A DNA stretch of 64,000 bases from Blasia pusilla (taxonomy: Eukaryota > Marchantiophyta > Marchantiopsida > Blasiales), in NCBI GenBank assembly GCA_050084515.1, contig CM114274.1, positions 2,976,001 through 3,040,000 of the forward strand, given 5' to 3'. Every line of letters starts with the position of its first letter. The first letter of the stretch is position 1. Positions 36,180 through 48,400 of the stretch are shown piece by piece. The notes beneath the pieces are model-generated. The model did no database searches, was not told the origin of the DNA, and saw only the letters and a list, made by a program, of their open reading frames with translations. The position numbers were made by a program, and so were the translations under genes.

Positions 36180-36526
36180 TTGATGCTCTCAGCATCAACA
36201 CGAAGCCCAATATCCCAAATAACTTCCCTGTCCCAATCTCTCTCCATGGTAACCTATGCTCCCAAGTCACCTCCTTGGCTCTTGACCTGATGTAAGAGGT
36301 CAAGGGCTACTAAAAAAAAAAGAAAGTTGATCATATACTCAAAATGGTACTTACTTAAAATAGTAAGTTCTTGAAAATGGCTCCAAATGAGCCGAAACGA
36401 AGGGGAAACCTACTCTCTCAGGTTTCCGGGGGCCTCAACATGTCATCCTTGACCTATTGAGCCTGTCCTCCACTATTCACGAAGGCGTTCTACTAGATCT
36501 CACCGATCTATCATAAAAGACATGAC
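36180..36526 (-). repeat. 5' LTR of copy A (outer part)
   Basis: Similarity to the right half of the copy D LTR runs from about 36340 to the shared end AAAAGACATGACA at 36526. The inner (U5) half seems to be deleted, because the leader is joined directly to this part. A palindrome, GGAAACCT (36404-36411) with AGGTTTCC (36420-36427), lies in the U3. Confidence 0.6.
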
Positions 36527-36539
36527 ACTCTTGTCACTC

Positions 36540-36870
36540 ATGAATGGATGGTATTAGACCTACTCTTCCAATGAGTGACTCTCATTGGAAGAGTGAGTGA
36601 TATATTATGGCAAAGTCACTCTCCTAAGAGTGACTTTGCCATAATATATTCTTCAGAAGTTTGAGAATCTAATATGTGTGGAGATGGCTATTTCAGAAAG
36701 ACTTGTTATCTTAAAAGAGTTCCTTTGCCATTCATGAGAGGATTCAGACTTGATTACTCTTCCAATAAGAGTAGATTACTCGTCTTGGGAGAACAACTCG
36801 GTCATAATCCATTCCTGAGGAGTAAAAGATTGACGAGTGTAGACTGATTTTTGGGAAACTTGTCTTCCAT
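36540..36870. repeat. Twin hairpins in a degenerate tandem repeat
   Basis: Hairpin 1 has 14-bp perfect arms, ACTCTTCCAATGAG (36562-36575) and its complement (36581-36594), with a 5-base loop. Hairpin 2 has 23-bp perfect arms (36600-36622 and 36627-36649) with a CCTA loop. A diverged second copy of the unit follows (TTACTCTTCCAATAAGAGTA at ~36740; CGGTCATAATCCATTC at ~36800), about 175 bases on. It begins right after the LTR of copy A. Confidence 0.8.
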
Positions 36871-39800
36871 GAATGTGAAGGAATATGTGTAGGGATCACT
36901 CGTGATCTAAACTTGTGTAGTTAAAGAGAGGAATGTAGAAAATATTTGTTAATCATAGATAGAGGTGGAGCGCAAGTGGTACTTGACTTCCCTTTACTTA
37001 ACGCATATCATGGAAAGATCCTCTTCGTAGATAAGCATTGGTTTTTTCATTATCTAGTCTACCACTTTAGAGAGGCATACATGAACCAAGTTATGAAATC
37101 ACCAACTCTGATGATACTCCCCAATATCACTTATGGAATGACTTCAGATTTTATTTTGTATGTCCTTATTTAGCAATATGTCGATATAAATAGGTCTCCT
37201 TGAGTAGGATTCAATACTAGTTGTGTCATTTTCCTTATGTACAAACTTAAAGTAGTTTATGTATATTTCATTGTTAATAATTTTGGGATTAGACGCCATG
37301 ACAAAGTGATATTCTAGCACTACCATTTGTGATTCCTATCGTAAGAAAATGGAGAAGGTATGTACTAATTAATATTGAAATGGAAAAATATATCAGAGAA
37401 TTCATCTTACATCAACGATTGCAAAAATTGGAAGGTCCGCCCTACCTCGAAAAAAAGCTCTTGACACAACAATGTATTGTTAGGAGAAGTAGTTGCAATT
37501 TTTACAACTTATTAGTAGGGGTCGTAATTACAAAATTAATTAAATCTTTTTAAAATGATATATGCATCCATAGACGCTTTTATATTTCTTAATCCCTACC
37601 TAAGCAAAAGAGCAACATACATTATTTAGGCTTTGAACTTTTAAAAATCAAGATTGGTAAGGTGGCAATATTGAAAGTTATCCATGTTTAAGTGTGTGAA
37701 TGGGAAACCATCATGAGATACATATTCAATGCCTTACATTCATTATATGGCCATAGAGGCACACATATTGTGGGACTTCTCCCATTAGAATGATTAATGG
37801 TAGTTTGAAAATTTTGAAATCAAAGCAACTTACCTGAGAAGATACCCCATTGGGATCACAATTGAGGGTTGTAAGTCTAAAAAATAGTATGTCTTACTCT
37901 TTCCCTTAAAGTATAGAAATTAAGAAATAACATTTAGAAGTCACATATATGGCCTCCAATGGCCACAACTTCTGTCTTATTTGATAATTCTCTAAAAATT
38001 GTCAAACTATAATTTTCGTGCAACACTCCTTTATCAACTTTGTGCCATCTTGCAAGGTCCCTCATGATTTCTCTCTTGCAATTGTTAATTTTGATTGATC
38101 AATTTCTAAGTATGGTTTCCCTCTCCATCAAAAACTTCAAGACATCTCACACGTTTGTCTATGATTCCTTACTAAAATTTCTCATTTCTACTTCTCCTCT
38201 AGTATTATTTTCTGAAGTTTACGGTAACTAATGAGATTAACCTTTCTTTTGGTCTCTAATAAGTTGATCCCATACTTTTGTGTCCAATTATTTTATGAAC
38301 CTCACAAAAACTCCCAAAAATATTTGTCACTCCTCTTTATGAAAAGAAATACATCCCTTAAGACTTTCAATTTCTGATTTGCCTTCAAGTAAAAACATGA
38401 TTCCTCTATCCATCTATCACATAAAAAAAATTCCGCTTCACGAGATCTTAGAAAGTTCCTTCTTATTCATCACAATATTTATCATTCATATTTCACCCTC
38501 CTACATGATTAATCTTAAGTTCTAAAGATTTTTGTGGCTCTTCATAGTATGTTGGTCATTTTCTTTTCAACATTGAATTATTTCATGTTAGGTTATGCAT
38601 TCTTGGTACTAGTAAGCATGGTTGTGCTTGTGCATGAAAAATATTTTTTATTTCTAAATTTAAACATTTTTTCACTTTTTAAAATCTTGAAAGGGTAATA
38701 AATTTTCAAAATTTTTATGATTTCACTCTTAAATTAAGATTTAAACATGACACAACTCCCCTAAATCATTTCATCCCTCCATAAAGGTTTAAACAATATC
38801 TACTCTTACCCTTCCACTCTTCCCACCAAAATAACATCCACTAATTGAGTCATTAGTTATTTTCAAATATTGAGATGATTCCCCTTTTCCCTTCAAATTA
38901 ATTATTTTTTCTCAAAGTATCCAATATGGATAACTATTGAATGTTAAAACCAGTGGCGTACATTGTGAGGTTCTCGGCAATAGCAACTTTGAAAATTAAC
39001 ATGATTTTTTCAAAATGGATGTTTTATAATAATTATATTTTTAATGAAAAAATTTAGAACTAAAATTTATATCTTAAAAGAGGAAGAACATTCCATTCTC
39101 CTAAATAATCCCACTCCTCAATTAAAATTTAAATAATACCCCACTCTCCTAAATAATATCACCCTTCCATAAAGTTTAAACTTATTTTCCTCCCCCTCTA
39201 TTCCTCCCATCAAAAAGAAGAAGTACAAGGAAGGACTAGTTAATAATTCTCAAGGGAATGGACAATACACATTTTTTAGAAAAACATCAAAAGATACATG
39301 AAATTGCTCAAAAAAATTCACTATCAAAGTAAAAAATCCATTGGTTGCATGTCTTACCATAGAGCTTGATTCCTTGATTTTTGTTGTGGTAATGTTGATG
39401 GAATAGGCTTCACTATTCATAAGGAAGATTACGAAAAAAAATTTCTTCTTAATTTTAATGTAAATAAAATTCATTTCAAAGATTATTTTTTCAATCGTTT
39501 CCCTAGGAATATTGATAAAGTGGTATTGTATTACTTTTTATAAACTCTAGAACGATAGATTGCCTTTAAATATTGGATGGTTTTAAAAAATGTACAAAAA
39601 ATTGATTAAATTTGGATAATTCTCTCAAATATTAAAGCATTTTAGTCTTCTAATCATCATAATTAAAAATATATAAATTTTACATTCTTAAAATTTAAAT
39701 TATTATCTTTTCAAAAATAAGTTTACTTACTCCTATTCCATTCTTGTAATTTCTTTCTGCAATTAAAATTCATTTTTGATAAAAAAATTCCATATTTCAT

Positions 39801-40905
39801 CGCGTGTATTTTTGAATCCTTCATCACAACTGAAAATTATTGGGGAAAAATCATTTTGGCACCATGTTTCACTTTCTTAAAATGTTTCAAGATTTACGGA
39901 TGACCAAGAATGACGTTCTTCCTAAATGAAGCATCGAGACCGCAATCATCCATCTTCCAACTTCTTTTCTTGTTGGTGTTGTTAATATTTCCTATGATTC
40001 TGGCTCCAAATATTTTTCAACCGTCTGATGTGCCTTAAAATGTACAAGGATAGGGATATCACCCTTAAAAATCACTTCAACGGTTCCACTCTTATTTTCC
40101 CATATCAATTTGGAATTAAAAATACTATCCACCGACACCATCTTCCATTTTTTATTCTCTCCTCTGAGATACATTCACCTTGAAAAAATACACCAAGCCT
40201 CCTACCTCTATATATATACATATAAATAAAAGCACCATGATTGGAATAATTGAACAAGTCATGGGCAATGTTTTACTAATGATAGAGTCATGTTGCATAT
40301 TGTATCAATCATTGATAAATGATTAGGAAGTCGTGTTATTTAAAAAAAATGAATAGACCCATATAGTCATACTTTGAGTCATTTTGTGCATAAGTGATTC
40401 ATTGTTGAGTCATGAAAACCATAATTTTCTTCTAGTGTTGCAAGTCCTATATATAGAAGGAGCCACTTTACAATTCTTTCCCAAAAATGCCCCATCTTTC
40501 CACCATATTTCTTTATAAATGTAATACTTATAGAGTGACAAAGTTTTTTATTTTACAAACTCTAAAATTTAAATGTTATGAGAGACTTTGTAAATGTCAA
40601 GGAAATTAAAATTTACCTCTTCAATGGAGTGGAATGTACGAATATGCATATCCATTAGCTATACTATTTTCAAACTTCCATTTCTTCTGTAGATTATTGG
40701 CTATACTACTTGTTCTCGACTTGCAAGCAAGTCACGCAATGTTCAATGCTTATACAAATGCATTATTCAATCTCTCTAGCATATTATTTCTCCCTTAGCC
40801 AAGTTAACACTCTCAAGGGCTAGACAAAACCAAGAAGGTGTTAAATATTATTAGAATGTTGTATAAGGCAATCCATGCATGCCTATATATATATATATAT
40901 ATTGA
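36871..40905. other. AT-rich region without supported genes
   Basis: Roughly 4 kb of AT-rich sequence with only short frames and no domain, splice structure or repeat family that I can recognise. Around 39.0-39.2 kb short phrases recur (CCACTCTCCTAAATAAT- and CCTTCCATAAAG-like, also near 38.75), hinting at an old local duplication. Confidence 0.4.
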
Positions 40906-41807
40906 ACGAAGAACTTATGTTGGAAGGATGAGAGGGTATGGTTTGGAAGGATCGTGTTCAAAATTGTGCGCGTCATGTCATATTTTGGACGTGTACGAGA
41001 TAGTGGATCCAAGTGTAATGTGTACTATATGGAGTTAGGGTGACCCAACTGCCAACTATAGGGATAGTTGTATGGTCTCGTTGTACATGCATGATTTCAT
41101 TTTTTTTGTGTTTGGATCTACCCATGTGTTGGGGAGATCCGTGTTGTGTGTTATGTGGATGTGAGCAGCAATGTGCATTGTGTAGGAATGTGTATGTAAA
41201 TGACAATTGTCACATCTAAGTTAACTAACAAGTAGAGTTCTATCGTGTCAACGACCTCACCAACCTTTTTGAGAGTAACTTTATTTTGAGGCGTCATATG
41301 AGGTTGATGACACATCCATTGCGTCGAGGCATCATTTTTTACAATTTCCCTATTTGCTATTTTTGGCTAAGGACCTATTGATCGAGTCCAAGATCATCCG
41401 ATAACATATGCACCAAGTTATTGTTTAGAAGGCTATTTTTGGGGCAAGATCTTTTACCTCTTCCCAATCTATAAGAGAGGGAGAAAGGTCTTTCACAAGC
41501 CATCTTTCTCATGTTAAGACTTTGGAGCATCTCTCCTACTTAGTATTTGGTAGGAACTAGGTTGCTAGAGTTCGGATGCCCTTATAGTGGAGGGTGGATG
41601 TGGCTTGATATCACGTATAGATTTGAGAGTGGAGGTGGCCATGTGAGCCATTTTTACTTTGATTTTGTTGTATGGTCTCAATGTACATGCATGAGTTCAT
41701 TTTTTTAAAATGTGTGGGTCTACTCATATATTGGGAAGATCGATGTTGTGTGTTGTGTGGATGTGGCTAGTGATGTGGATTGTGAATCGATGTGTATGCG
41801 CATGACA
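40906..41807 (+). mobile_element. Gypsy 3'-end fragment with partial and complete LTR
   Basis: Element orientation is plus here. 40906-41010 matches the integrase/PHD linker of copy B (GTATGGTTTGGAAGGATC and AATTGTGCGC shared; peptide CHILDVYEIVDPS against CHLLNVDETVDPS). The PHD itself is deleted. A partial LTR follows (about 41068-41207), then the palindrome-like junction TGACAATTGTCA, then a complete ~600-bp LTR (TGTCACATCTAAG at 41208 to ATGACA at 41807). Everything 5' of the linker is missing. Confidence 0.75.
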
Positions 41808-43385
41808 AGGTTGATCTTGATTTTAAATGGTAAATCAATCAACCTAAGAGTATCTCCACCTATGTAAGAAATACACCATCCAATGTATACTATAATATGA
41901 GAGGAGGCGAGGGGGGGGGGGGTTGGGTTTAATGTTTTTGGCAATTCTTGTCTCAAAGAAGTTAAATATTCTTGAAAGGAAAGGCTCCCTTCAAAAATAG
42001 TAGTTTCTATCTTTTTATAATGAACTCTTGTTAACATTAGAGTGGACTCAACATGTGTATGGACGCTTTACGTGTTTAAGATTGGACTTCCTCTACCATC
42101 CACATATAGTTATGCTAACATAGGAGCTTCTCTATCAAACCGAGCTAACTCCTCTCTCACATAAATGAGAATGGTGTAGGGTTAGAGGAGACAAAGTTTG
42201 GAGACATAAAAGCCTCCAAGAATTGTGGAGGAGTTGCTATGAAAAAATGATGGGTCAAGTTATGGAGCTTCTGTTAGAAATTGAGGAATTGTTGAGGTGA
42301 GTCGTTTGTATCTTTTGATTTCTCACAATATATAGCCTTGGTTTACAAAAATTGATTATGCCTTCATGAAATGTATCTCCCTATCAATTCCTGGGAGAGA
42401 GAGAATAAGTGAATAAATTGATCCACCAAAAGTTAAAATTATTCTTAGTCATTAGAATGTTGGTGTATAGAGGTTGGATATTGATAAAGTAGGAATTGGA
42501 GCGCGTGGACCGATAAATCATCTGTAGAATAAAAAATTCTTAGCCCACTATTATTCACGTATATTGTACTACTATTATTCTACCATGAACTTTATTCGAT
42601 TGGGCTAACACCTTTCCTATCTCCTCTTCACCAAGGCTCCACATTGGGGTTTGAACCACTATTTTACTTGTGCTCCACCATGTCTCGAATGATTCCATGG
42701 CCCTACTTTAAAGGCTTTGTTGAAGCATCCAACTTCATTCCTAGAGATCGAAAATCGGTTGCAACATAGCTTGCATTCGGTCGTAAAAATACAAGCAAAA
42801 TTTTTGCATAATTCAAAAGTTTTCAAATTTTGATACTGCAAAAAGAAAATTTAATTACGGCCCCTACTATACTCAAGCCCCCTATGCAAAGGATGCATAA
42901 TATAAGTTATTATGCAGATTCCTCAACCGTACGATGAGACATAATGTGAAATTCTTGACGTTCAATGATTTTTGTCCTTTTCCGAACTAATTACCCCCTT
43001 GTGTTAGTATTAATTTAGCTTCAGGTTGGATTTTTCCTCTCATGTTTTATTTCTTCTCCCAAAGTTCCTTCCCGGGAAATGAAGTTTCGTGTTGCGCTCG
43101 TGTTTCTTCCGCCTGTCAGTGTCCCGAAGTTTATAGTATTGCCCTAATTTTTTAACTTGGAGTTTCTCGGATTGCCCTAATTTCTTGTTGTCTCCAGGAA
43201 TTTCTTCTCGCTTTGTTAGTCTTCCGTCCCTCTTCTTGATCCCACGTCCGAATCCTATTCCCAAACCCAGGGCCGCATACTGGTTAATATTGCAAGATGT
43301 GCAATATGTAGACTGACTCAATGGAATAGAATGAGGAAATATTCTTGAAGTGAGGAAAAGATATGAGCTTTGATCACAAAACTAC
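41808..43385. other. AT-rich region without supported genes
   Basis: No gene is recognised. A G-rich tract (about 41911-41924) lies just inside the preceding repeat's flank. Confidence 0.35.
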
Positions 43386-43389
43386 AAAG

Positions 43390-44065
43390 TGGCATTGCCT
43401 TGTGATGGGTCGTCAAGGAGCATACATGTGTTTCGTGAGGTCCAACTACCTTCTCATGTCTGGCCATACAACATGGACCCCAAAGGCGACGGGCTACACT
43501 AGACTGCCTCTTTTACACCATTCATGTTTATGCTAAGTTATGACTTCGTGCATTGCATTGGAATTCTTATTGATCTTATCTAAATTGTACTAAGCGGGAT
43601 CCCTTTCATCAACAAAAGTCTCCCAAATCAACACATGTCCTCTATGGTGGCTCCTTGTTCCGACATCTTTGCAATCAAGTGAGTAAACAGGTATACCAAT
43701 GTTCAAATCTGACGTTCCAATGAACACTCATGAAGTAACGACGAGCCACGAGCTTCTATCGTAGGACCACAAGAATGACATTGCCTTCTTGTGTTCAAGG
43801 GGTATGCAACCACTCTGCATGGTCCAACTACCTTCTCTTGGCTGGCCACACACCACAAATCCCAGGGACGACGAGCTACACCAGACTTCCTCTTGTTCAC
43901 GGTTCATTTTTATGGTAAGTTATGACCCTGTTCATTGCACTGACATTCTTACTAGTATCATCCACATTATAATTAGCTAGAACCCTTTCAACAACAAACA
44001 TTTACCATCTAGACGCATGTCCCATGAAGTCATCGTGTGTACCAATGTTCAAATTCAAAGTTTTA
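43390..44065. repeat. Diverged direct duplication, ~345-380 bp period
   Basis: GGTCCAACTACCTTCTC starts at 43439 and again at 43821. The flanks align too (GGCATTGCCTTGTG with GACATTGCCTTCTTGTG; GCTACAC.AGACT.CCTCTT; AAGTTATGAC...CATTGCA; CCAATGTTCAAAT at 43697 and 44042). No protein is encoded. It is an old tandem duplication of unknown origin. Confidence 0.75.
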
Positions 44066-44254
44066 ATGTATTTTAAGTAGGATGCATTGCACATGCATCC
44101 TATTCATATAGACTAGTGGACAACTCGTGATTTTTCCGGATCCAAGAAAAAATATATTCTTGTCACCTTTGCTACCATTCTACCACCAAATGTCAACAAA
44201 GAAGTGTTTGAAAATAAAAAACTATCCTCTTAAAATATAGAAGGGACCACGAAA

Positions 44255-44405
44255 TTTCTTTGTTGATAGCTGTGCACAAGTGATAATTAATTTTATTTAT
44301 TATCTCTCTTTAATTCAACTCCTTATCTCAAATTGACATGTGTTGACACCACAAGAGTCTTTAGAAGACACGTCTCATGCCTCAAGAGGATTTCTTGAAA
44401 CTCCA
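44255..44405 (-). mobile_element. Second member of the Helitron-like family
   Basis: The complement of this segment matches 17.34-17.46 kb (ACGTGTCTTCTAAAGACTCT, CACATGTCAATTTGAGATAA, CACTTGTGCACAGC). At the expected 3' end the GGGCTAGT tail is replaced by TATCAACAAAG, so this copy is truncated or diverged at its terminus. Confidence 0.45.
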
Positions 44406-44639
44406 TCCTCTTTTAAATACTATTATAATACCCCTGTTATGCACACAGGAAAAATCACCCATTATGACTATTATGTTATGTTGATTTAGTTGTTCCGTTA
44501 ATTGTTACACGTGTCGTCACGAAAAGAATCCAAAATACATACGTGTCATAAAAGAAATAGGATTTTAAGATAGGATCCTAGACCCCATACTCTTTAATAA
44601 TTTTAAATTACTTTTTATTATATTATATTATTACTATCG

Positions 44640-45496
44640 TGTAATTGAAACGCTTGGGAGAGAAGACAACGCACTTATTAGCTGAAAGGTCCACCTGTAG
44701 ATACGAGTTTGAACTTTGAAAAATGAAAGGGCACTCCAGTAGATGTGCCATGCCCTATCATGCGGATTCCTCCCCACATATCGGGATCTTATCCTCCGCA
44801 CACGCCACTCGTCCCTTCGCCCCTCCCCTCCCTCGCGATCTCGTCTCGCGCACTTTGCGATGCGAATCTAATCTCATGCAGCAAGCGCTCATCTGGTTGG
44901 GCCCGGGGAATTCGCGGCAGCTGACTGGTCGCAGCTGGGGATGAGCCGACGGGACCTGCGGATCGATCAAATGGCCGAAAAACGGCCGAGTGAGTGGAAG
45001 GGGTGAAATTGCAGTAGTGTGGAGGCGGTGGTTGACTGGGAGGGGAATGTAGCTGTTGGTGCAGCGGCTGGACGACGCGATGGCGGGATCGATCGGTGGG
45101 AATCACGAGGGAGGACAGGATTAGTGTAGTGGCGATGGCCGACGCAGAATGTACAGGTGAATATCTCAGCTGGATTGGCGCCGTTGTGAGTATTTATTCA
45201 TCTCAACCGCCGGTGTCTCTGGCGCGAAGCTTGATTCTGAAGGCGGAGACAGCAGAAGTGCGAGGAGAAGGAGGTGCGCTTTCTCTAGGCGGAATTTGGC
45301 TTTGTGAGGACAGGAGATGGAAGGGACAGGGACTTCGCTCGGAAATTCTAGCTTTCATCAGAATTTGTGAGGCGTGAAGGGATTCGAAGTTATCGGATTT
45401 CTCATGGACGGAGTGGAGGAGATTCCGCGAGGGGAATCAGGCGCAGTGCATGCGAGCGCTGATTGCAGGTTGTAGGATATCCTCGTGCAGGGAGTC
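44640..45496 (+). promoter_or_regulatory. AAE14 upstream region
   Basis: A switch from AT-rich to GC-rich sequence at about 44,700 marks the likely promoter and 5' leader of AAE14. A stop codon in the AAE14 frame at 45473-45475 precedes the first ATG (45497). Other frames here have no recognisable domain. Confidence 0.35.
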
Positions 45497-48400
45497 ATGG
45501 GGCGCATGTCACATATCGGAGAGCCTCTGCGGCTACTAAAATGCACGAAAGGAAATGAGCCAGCTACAATCTGTGAGGGAAGAGTGCAAACCGGAAGTGA
45601 ATTTGTGGATCGTGTGGCGGCTCTCTCCTCGGGTATCCGTCGACTCGGCTTGAAGGCCGGCGAGAGGGTTGCCATTGCAGCGCTGAACAGGTGGGACATC
45701 ATTTTGACACGAGCTTGAAATAAATTTGGAGGTGTACATTTCAGGTTTCTATGCTTTGTATCCTCACTTTAGAAGCAGGTTTCTATGCCGTAAAAAAGAA
45801 AGACAATAAAACCTGGAACAGAATGGCAGGTTACAGTGGGTAATATGATATCCATTTCTCTTTCTCTCCTTAATTGTCGGTAAGCAGTAGATCGTCAAAA
45901 AGTTCAACGATCAGGTTTTTGACACTCTTTACTTTTCAGCTTTCCACCAATTTTGTCATCGATTTTTTATCTGTTCGAGCGAATATTCAATTTAAAAAGA
46001 ATGGAGCCGCATTCGTCATCCATCATGTGGATTGTTTTTTCCATCTGGAAGCAAACTGCAATATCATAAAAAATACAAAGAAGCAAACATAGCACAGGAT
46101 TGCGCATTACAGTGGTAGTCTGAGTGAAGAATTGGTGTTCTAAAGTGCCTTTAAACTTTAAAAGAAGGACCGGTCGCTTGATTGGTGATTTTTTCGACAC
46201 CAGATTCTTGTGACTTTCTCCGAGTTTTGTGTAGGAAGGATGCACTCAGAGCATGGTTTACATCATGAGAAAGTCCAAATTAAATGACTTAGAGAAGCTT
46301 GATCGGGATGTTGAGTTCATCATCTAATTATGGTCTACATATCTGGAGAAGCAACGAATTTGAGAGTTCCATCATGTAATGCCGCAGGAACTTGACTGGC
46401 CTAGTTATTCCAACTGTCTACTCATCCTGATGTCAAGTTTCCCTCACTTTGAATCCCCTGCTCCTGACCAATCAAGTGCTTCTTCTTCTTGATCGTGCAG
46501 TGATTGGTATCTGGAATGGCTGTTGGGAGTGCCGTGTGCTGGAGGCATCATTGCCCCTTTGAATCATCGATGGGTAAGATTATCTCCACGCATGAGCAAG
46601 TTTCATTCATGCTTCTATTAGGAGCTCTTCTCAAGAGGCTCCCAACCCAGGGATTTGTTGTTTTGATTTAGAACGTAATTTCCACAGTTGAAAGGTCTCA
46701 CGACTACGCACATTGTTTTCGATTAGTTCTTGTGCAGTTAGGATGTAAATGAAACGCTGATGGATGATGTGTCGTGGGCATGGTTATCAATCAGAGCGCG
46801 GAAGAGGCTTGTGGAGCCATTCTAGAAATCAGTGCGACTATACTGGTTGTGGACCGCCAGTGTGTGGGCTGGTGTTCTCTGCTAAAAAGACTCTGCCCTT
46901 CACTCAAGTGGCTAGTATATATTGGACGTGACGGCCCTTGGGATCACAATTTCTGTATGTCAGCTGCATACTCCTACCTCTTACCTCTGGATGTGCTTGT
47001 CATGGTTTAGTGTTTTGTTCAAGCACATACGTCGTTCAGTTGTGGTAGATACAAATGACTTTTTGGTAGTGCCGTAGAATCCGGTATGAGAATATGGAGT
47101 ATTACTGTATATGGAGTCAGGCGAATGTCTTGAAAGGGGCCCCTCAAAGACCATCATATTTCCCAAACCAAGCTTGATAACGTTTTTGACAAGTACGAGT
47201 GGGGGATGTTGACCACAAGAGAGCAAGATTGTGTAAACTCGTCGACGTTGTTTGTGTGAAATGGTTGCTCTTTTCAAATTTCGTAAGTGTTGTCACCTTT
47301 TCTTTCCGTTGGTTCAAAATCACACTAACTAATGTTTTGACTTTTGTTAGTGATTGGTGCAGAATCAATTATTCAATTAGCAGGGCAAGATCCCGACCTA
47401 GAGTTGGTGAACTCACCCGACTTGGTTGCCTTGATTTGTTTCACATCAGGTGTGCACGTTTACTATCTTACAAGGGACACCTCAGACTTAGTAGTGAAGG
47501 AATTGAGTATGCACTGAATGGATTACCCGACATTTCAGGGTAAATGTAGTTGATACTTCTCGGAAGTTCCTGTCTTTGAGGGCACCATAAGTATTCTTTC
47601 CATCCATGCATTGCAGATCGGTAGATGTTAATTCTTTTACAGAAAATCGATTTGATCAGGGTCTTCGAGTTTAGGGAGATAGATGCACGACAGTTTTAGA
47701 TCCTGTGTTCGGGTTAGGGGGTCTTGGCCACTCCAAGTATTGTAGGGACGAGTCCTGGGAGGATTAAGGTACTGGAGAATAGCCTGACAGGTTAATATTG
47801 TGTAGGTGTTTGACAGTAATGTCTATGAAAGCCCGGTTTGACTTCGCAAGTACAAACTATTTGTTTGTGGAGACGTGCAGGAACGACCGGAAGACCAAAA
47901 GGAGTTTCTTTGAGTCACAATGCCTTGATTGTCCAGTCCGAAGCAAAGATCACAATTGTTGGATATTCTTCCAAAGACGTAAGCCCTTCGTGTTGGTATT
48001 TGTTCAAATACAACTCAAGTTCTTGGACACATGAGTCTGTGACTGTAGGGTGTTATTCGTTTCACTCTTGAGCTGGGCTTGAGGTGCTGATGACTAAAGA
48101 GACGGTTTACGTCTCTTTGTTCAGCTTTTGCTAGACTTGTGAAGTCTTCTGTGTCGCTGAAATGATTCCTGTGTAAGCGCAGGTTTATCTGCATACAGCA
48201 ACTTTAGGTCACATTGGGGGGATATCATCTGCCCTGGCCATCGTCATGGCTAATGGTCGTCACATTATTCTACCCAAGTTTGAACCGGAAGCTGTTTTTG
48301 ATTCAATTGCACAGTACAACGTCTCCAACATGATCGTTGTTCCAGCCATGGTTACCGATATGATATCTTATTGGCAAAACTCAAGGAGGTGAGATTGGAG

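Larger units (their letters stand above)
28376..36526 (-). mobile_element. Ty3/gypsy copy A with methyltransferase and PHD domains
   Basis: A near full-length element on the minus strand. In element order: 5' LTR (outer end ...GACATGACA at 36526), leader, gag (~35.97-34.87 kb), CCHC knuckle (~34.7-34.8), spacer (~34.5-34.0), retropepsin region (~33.95-33.6), methyltransferase motif I (33129-33506), an inserted ~1 kb repeat (32.18-33.14), methyltransferase C terminus (~31.98-32.17), RT (30867-31690), RNase H (~30.0-30.7), integrase (~28.8-29.94), PHD finger (28620-28770), partial 3' LTR (28376-28545). Protease-RT-RNase H-integrase order identifies Ty3/gypsy. Many stops and frame changes plus lost catalytic residues show that it is inactive. 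No matching target-site duplication was evident. Confidence 0.9.

Noticed and set aside
28371-36531. Target-site duplication for copy A
   Set aside because: The bases outside the two presumed ends (TCCCT on the left, CTCTT on the right) do not match well enough to claim a duplication.
36946-37173. 75-codon plus-strand frame after the hairpin repeat
   Set aside because: Short, AT-rich, with no recognisable motif or flanking exons.
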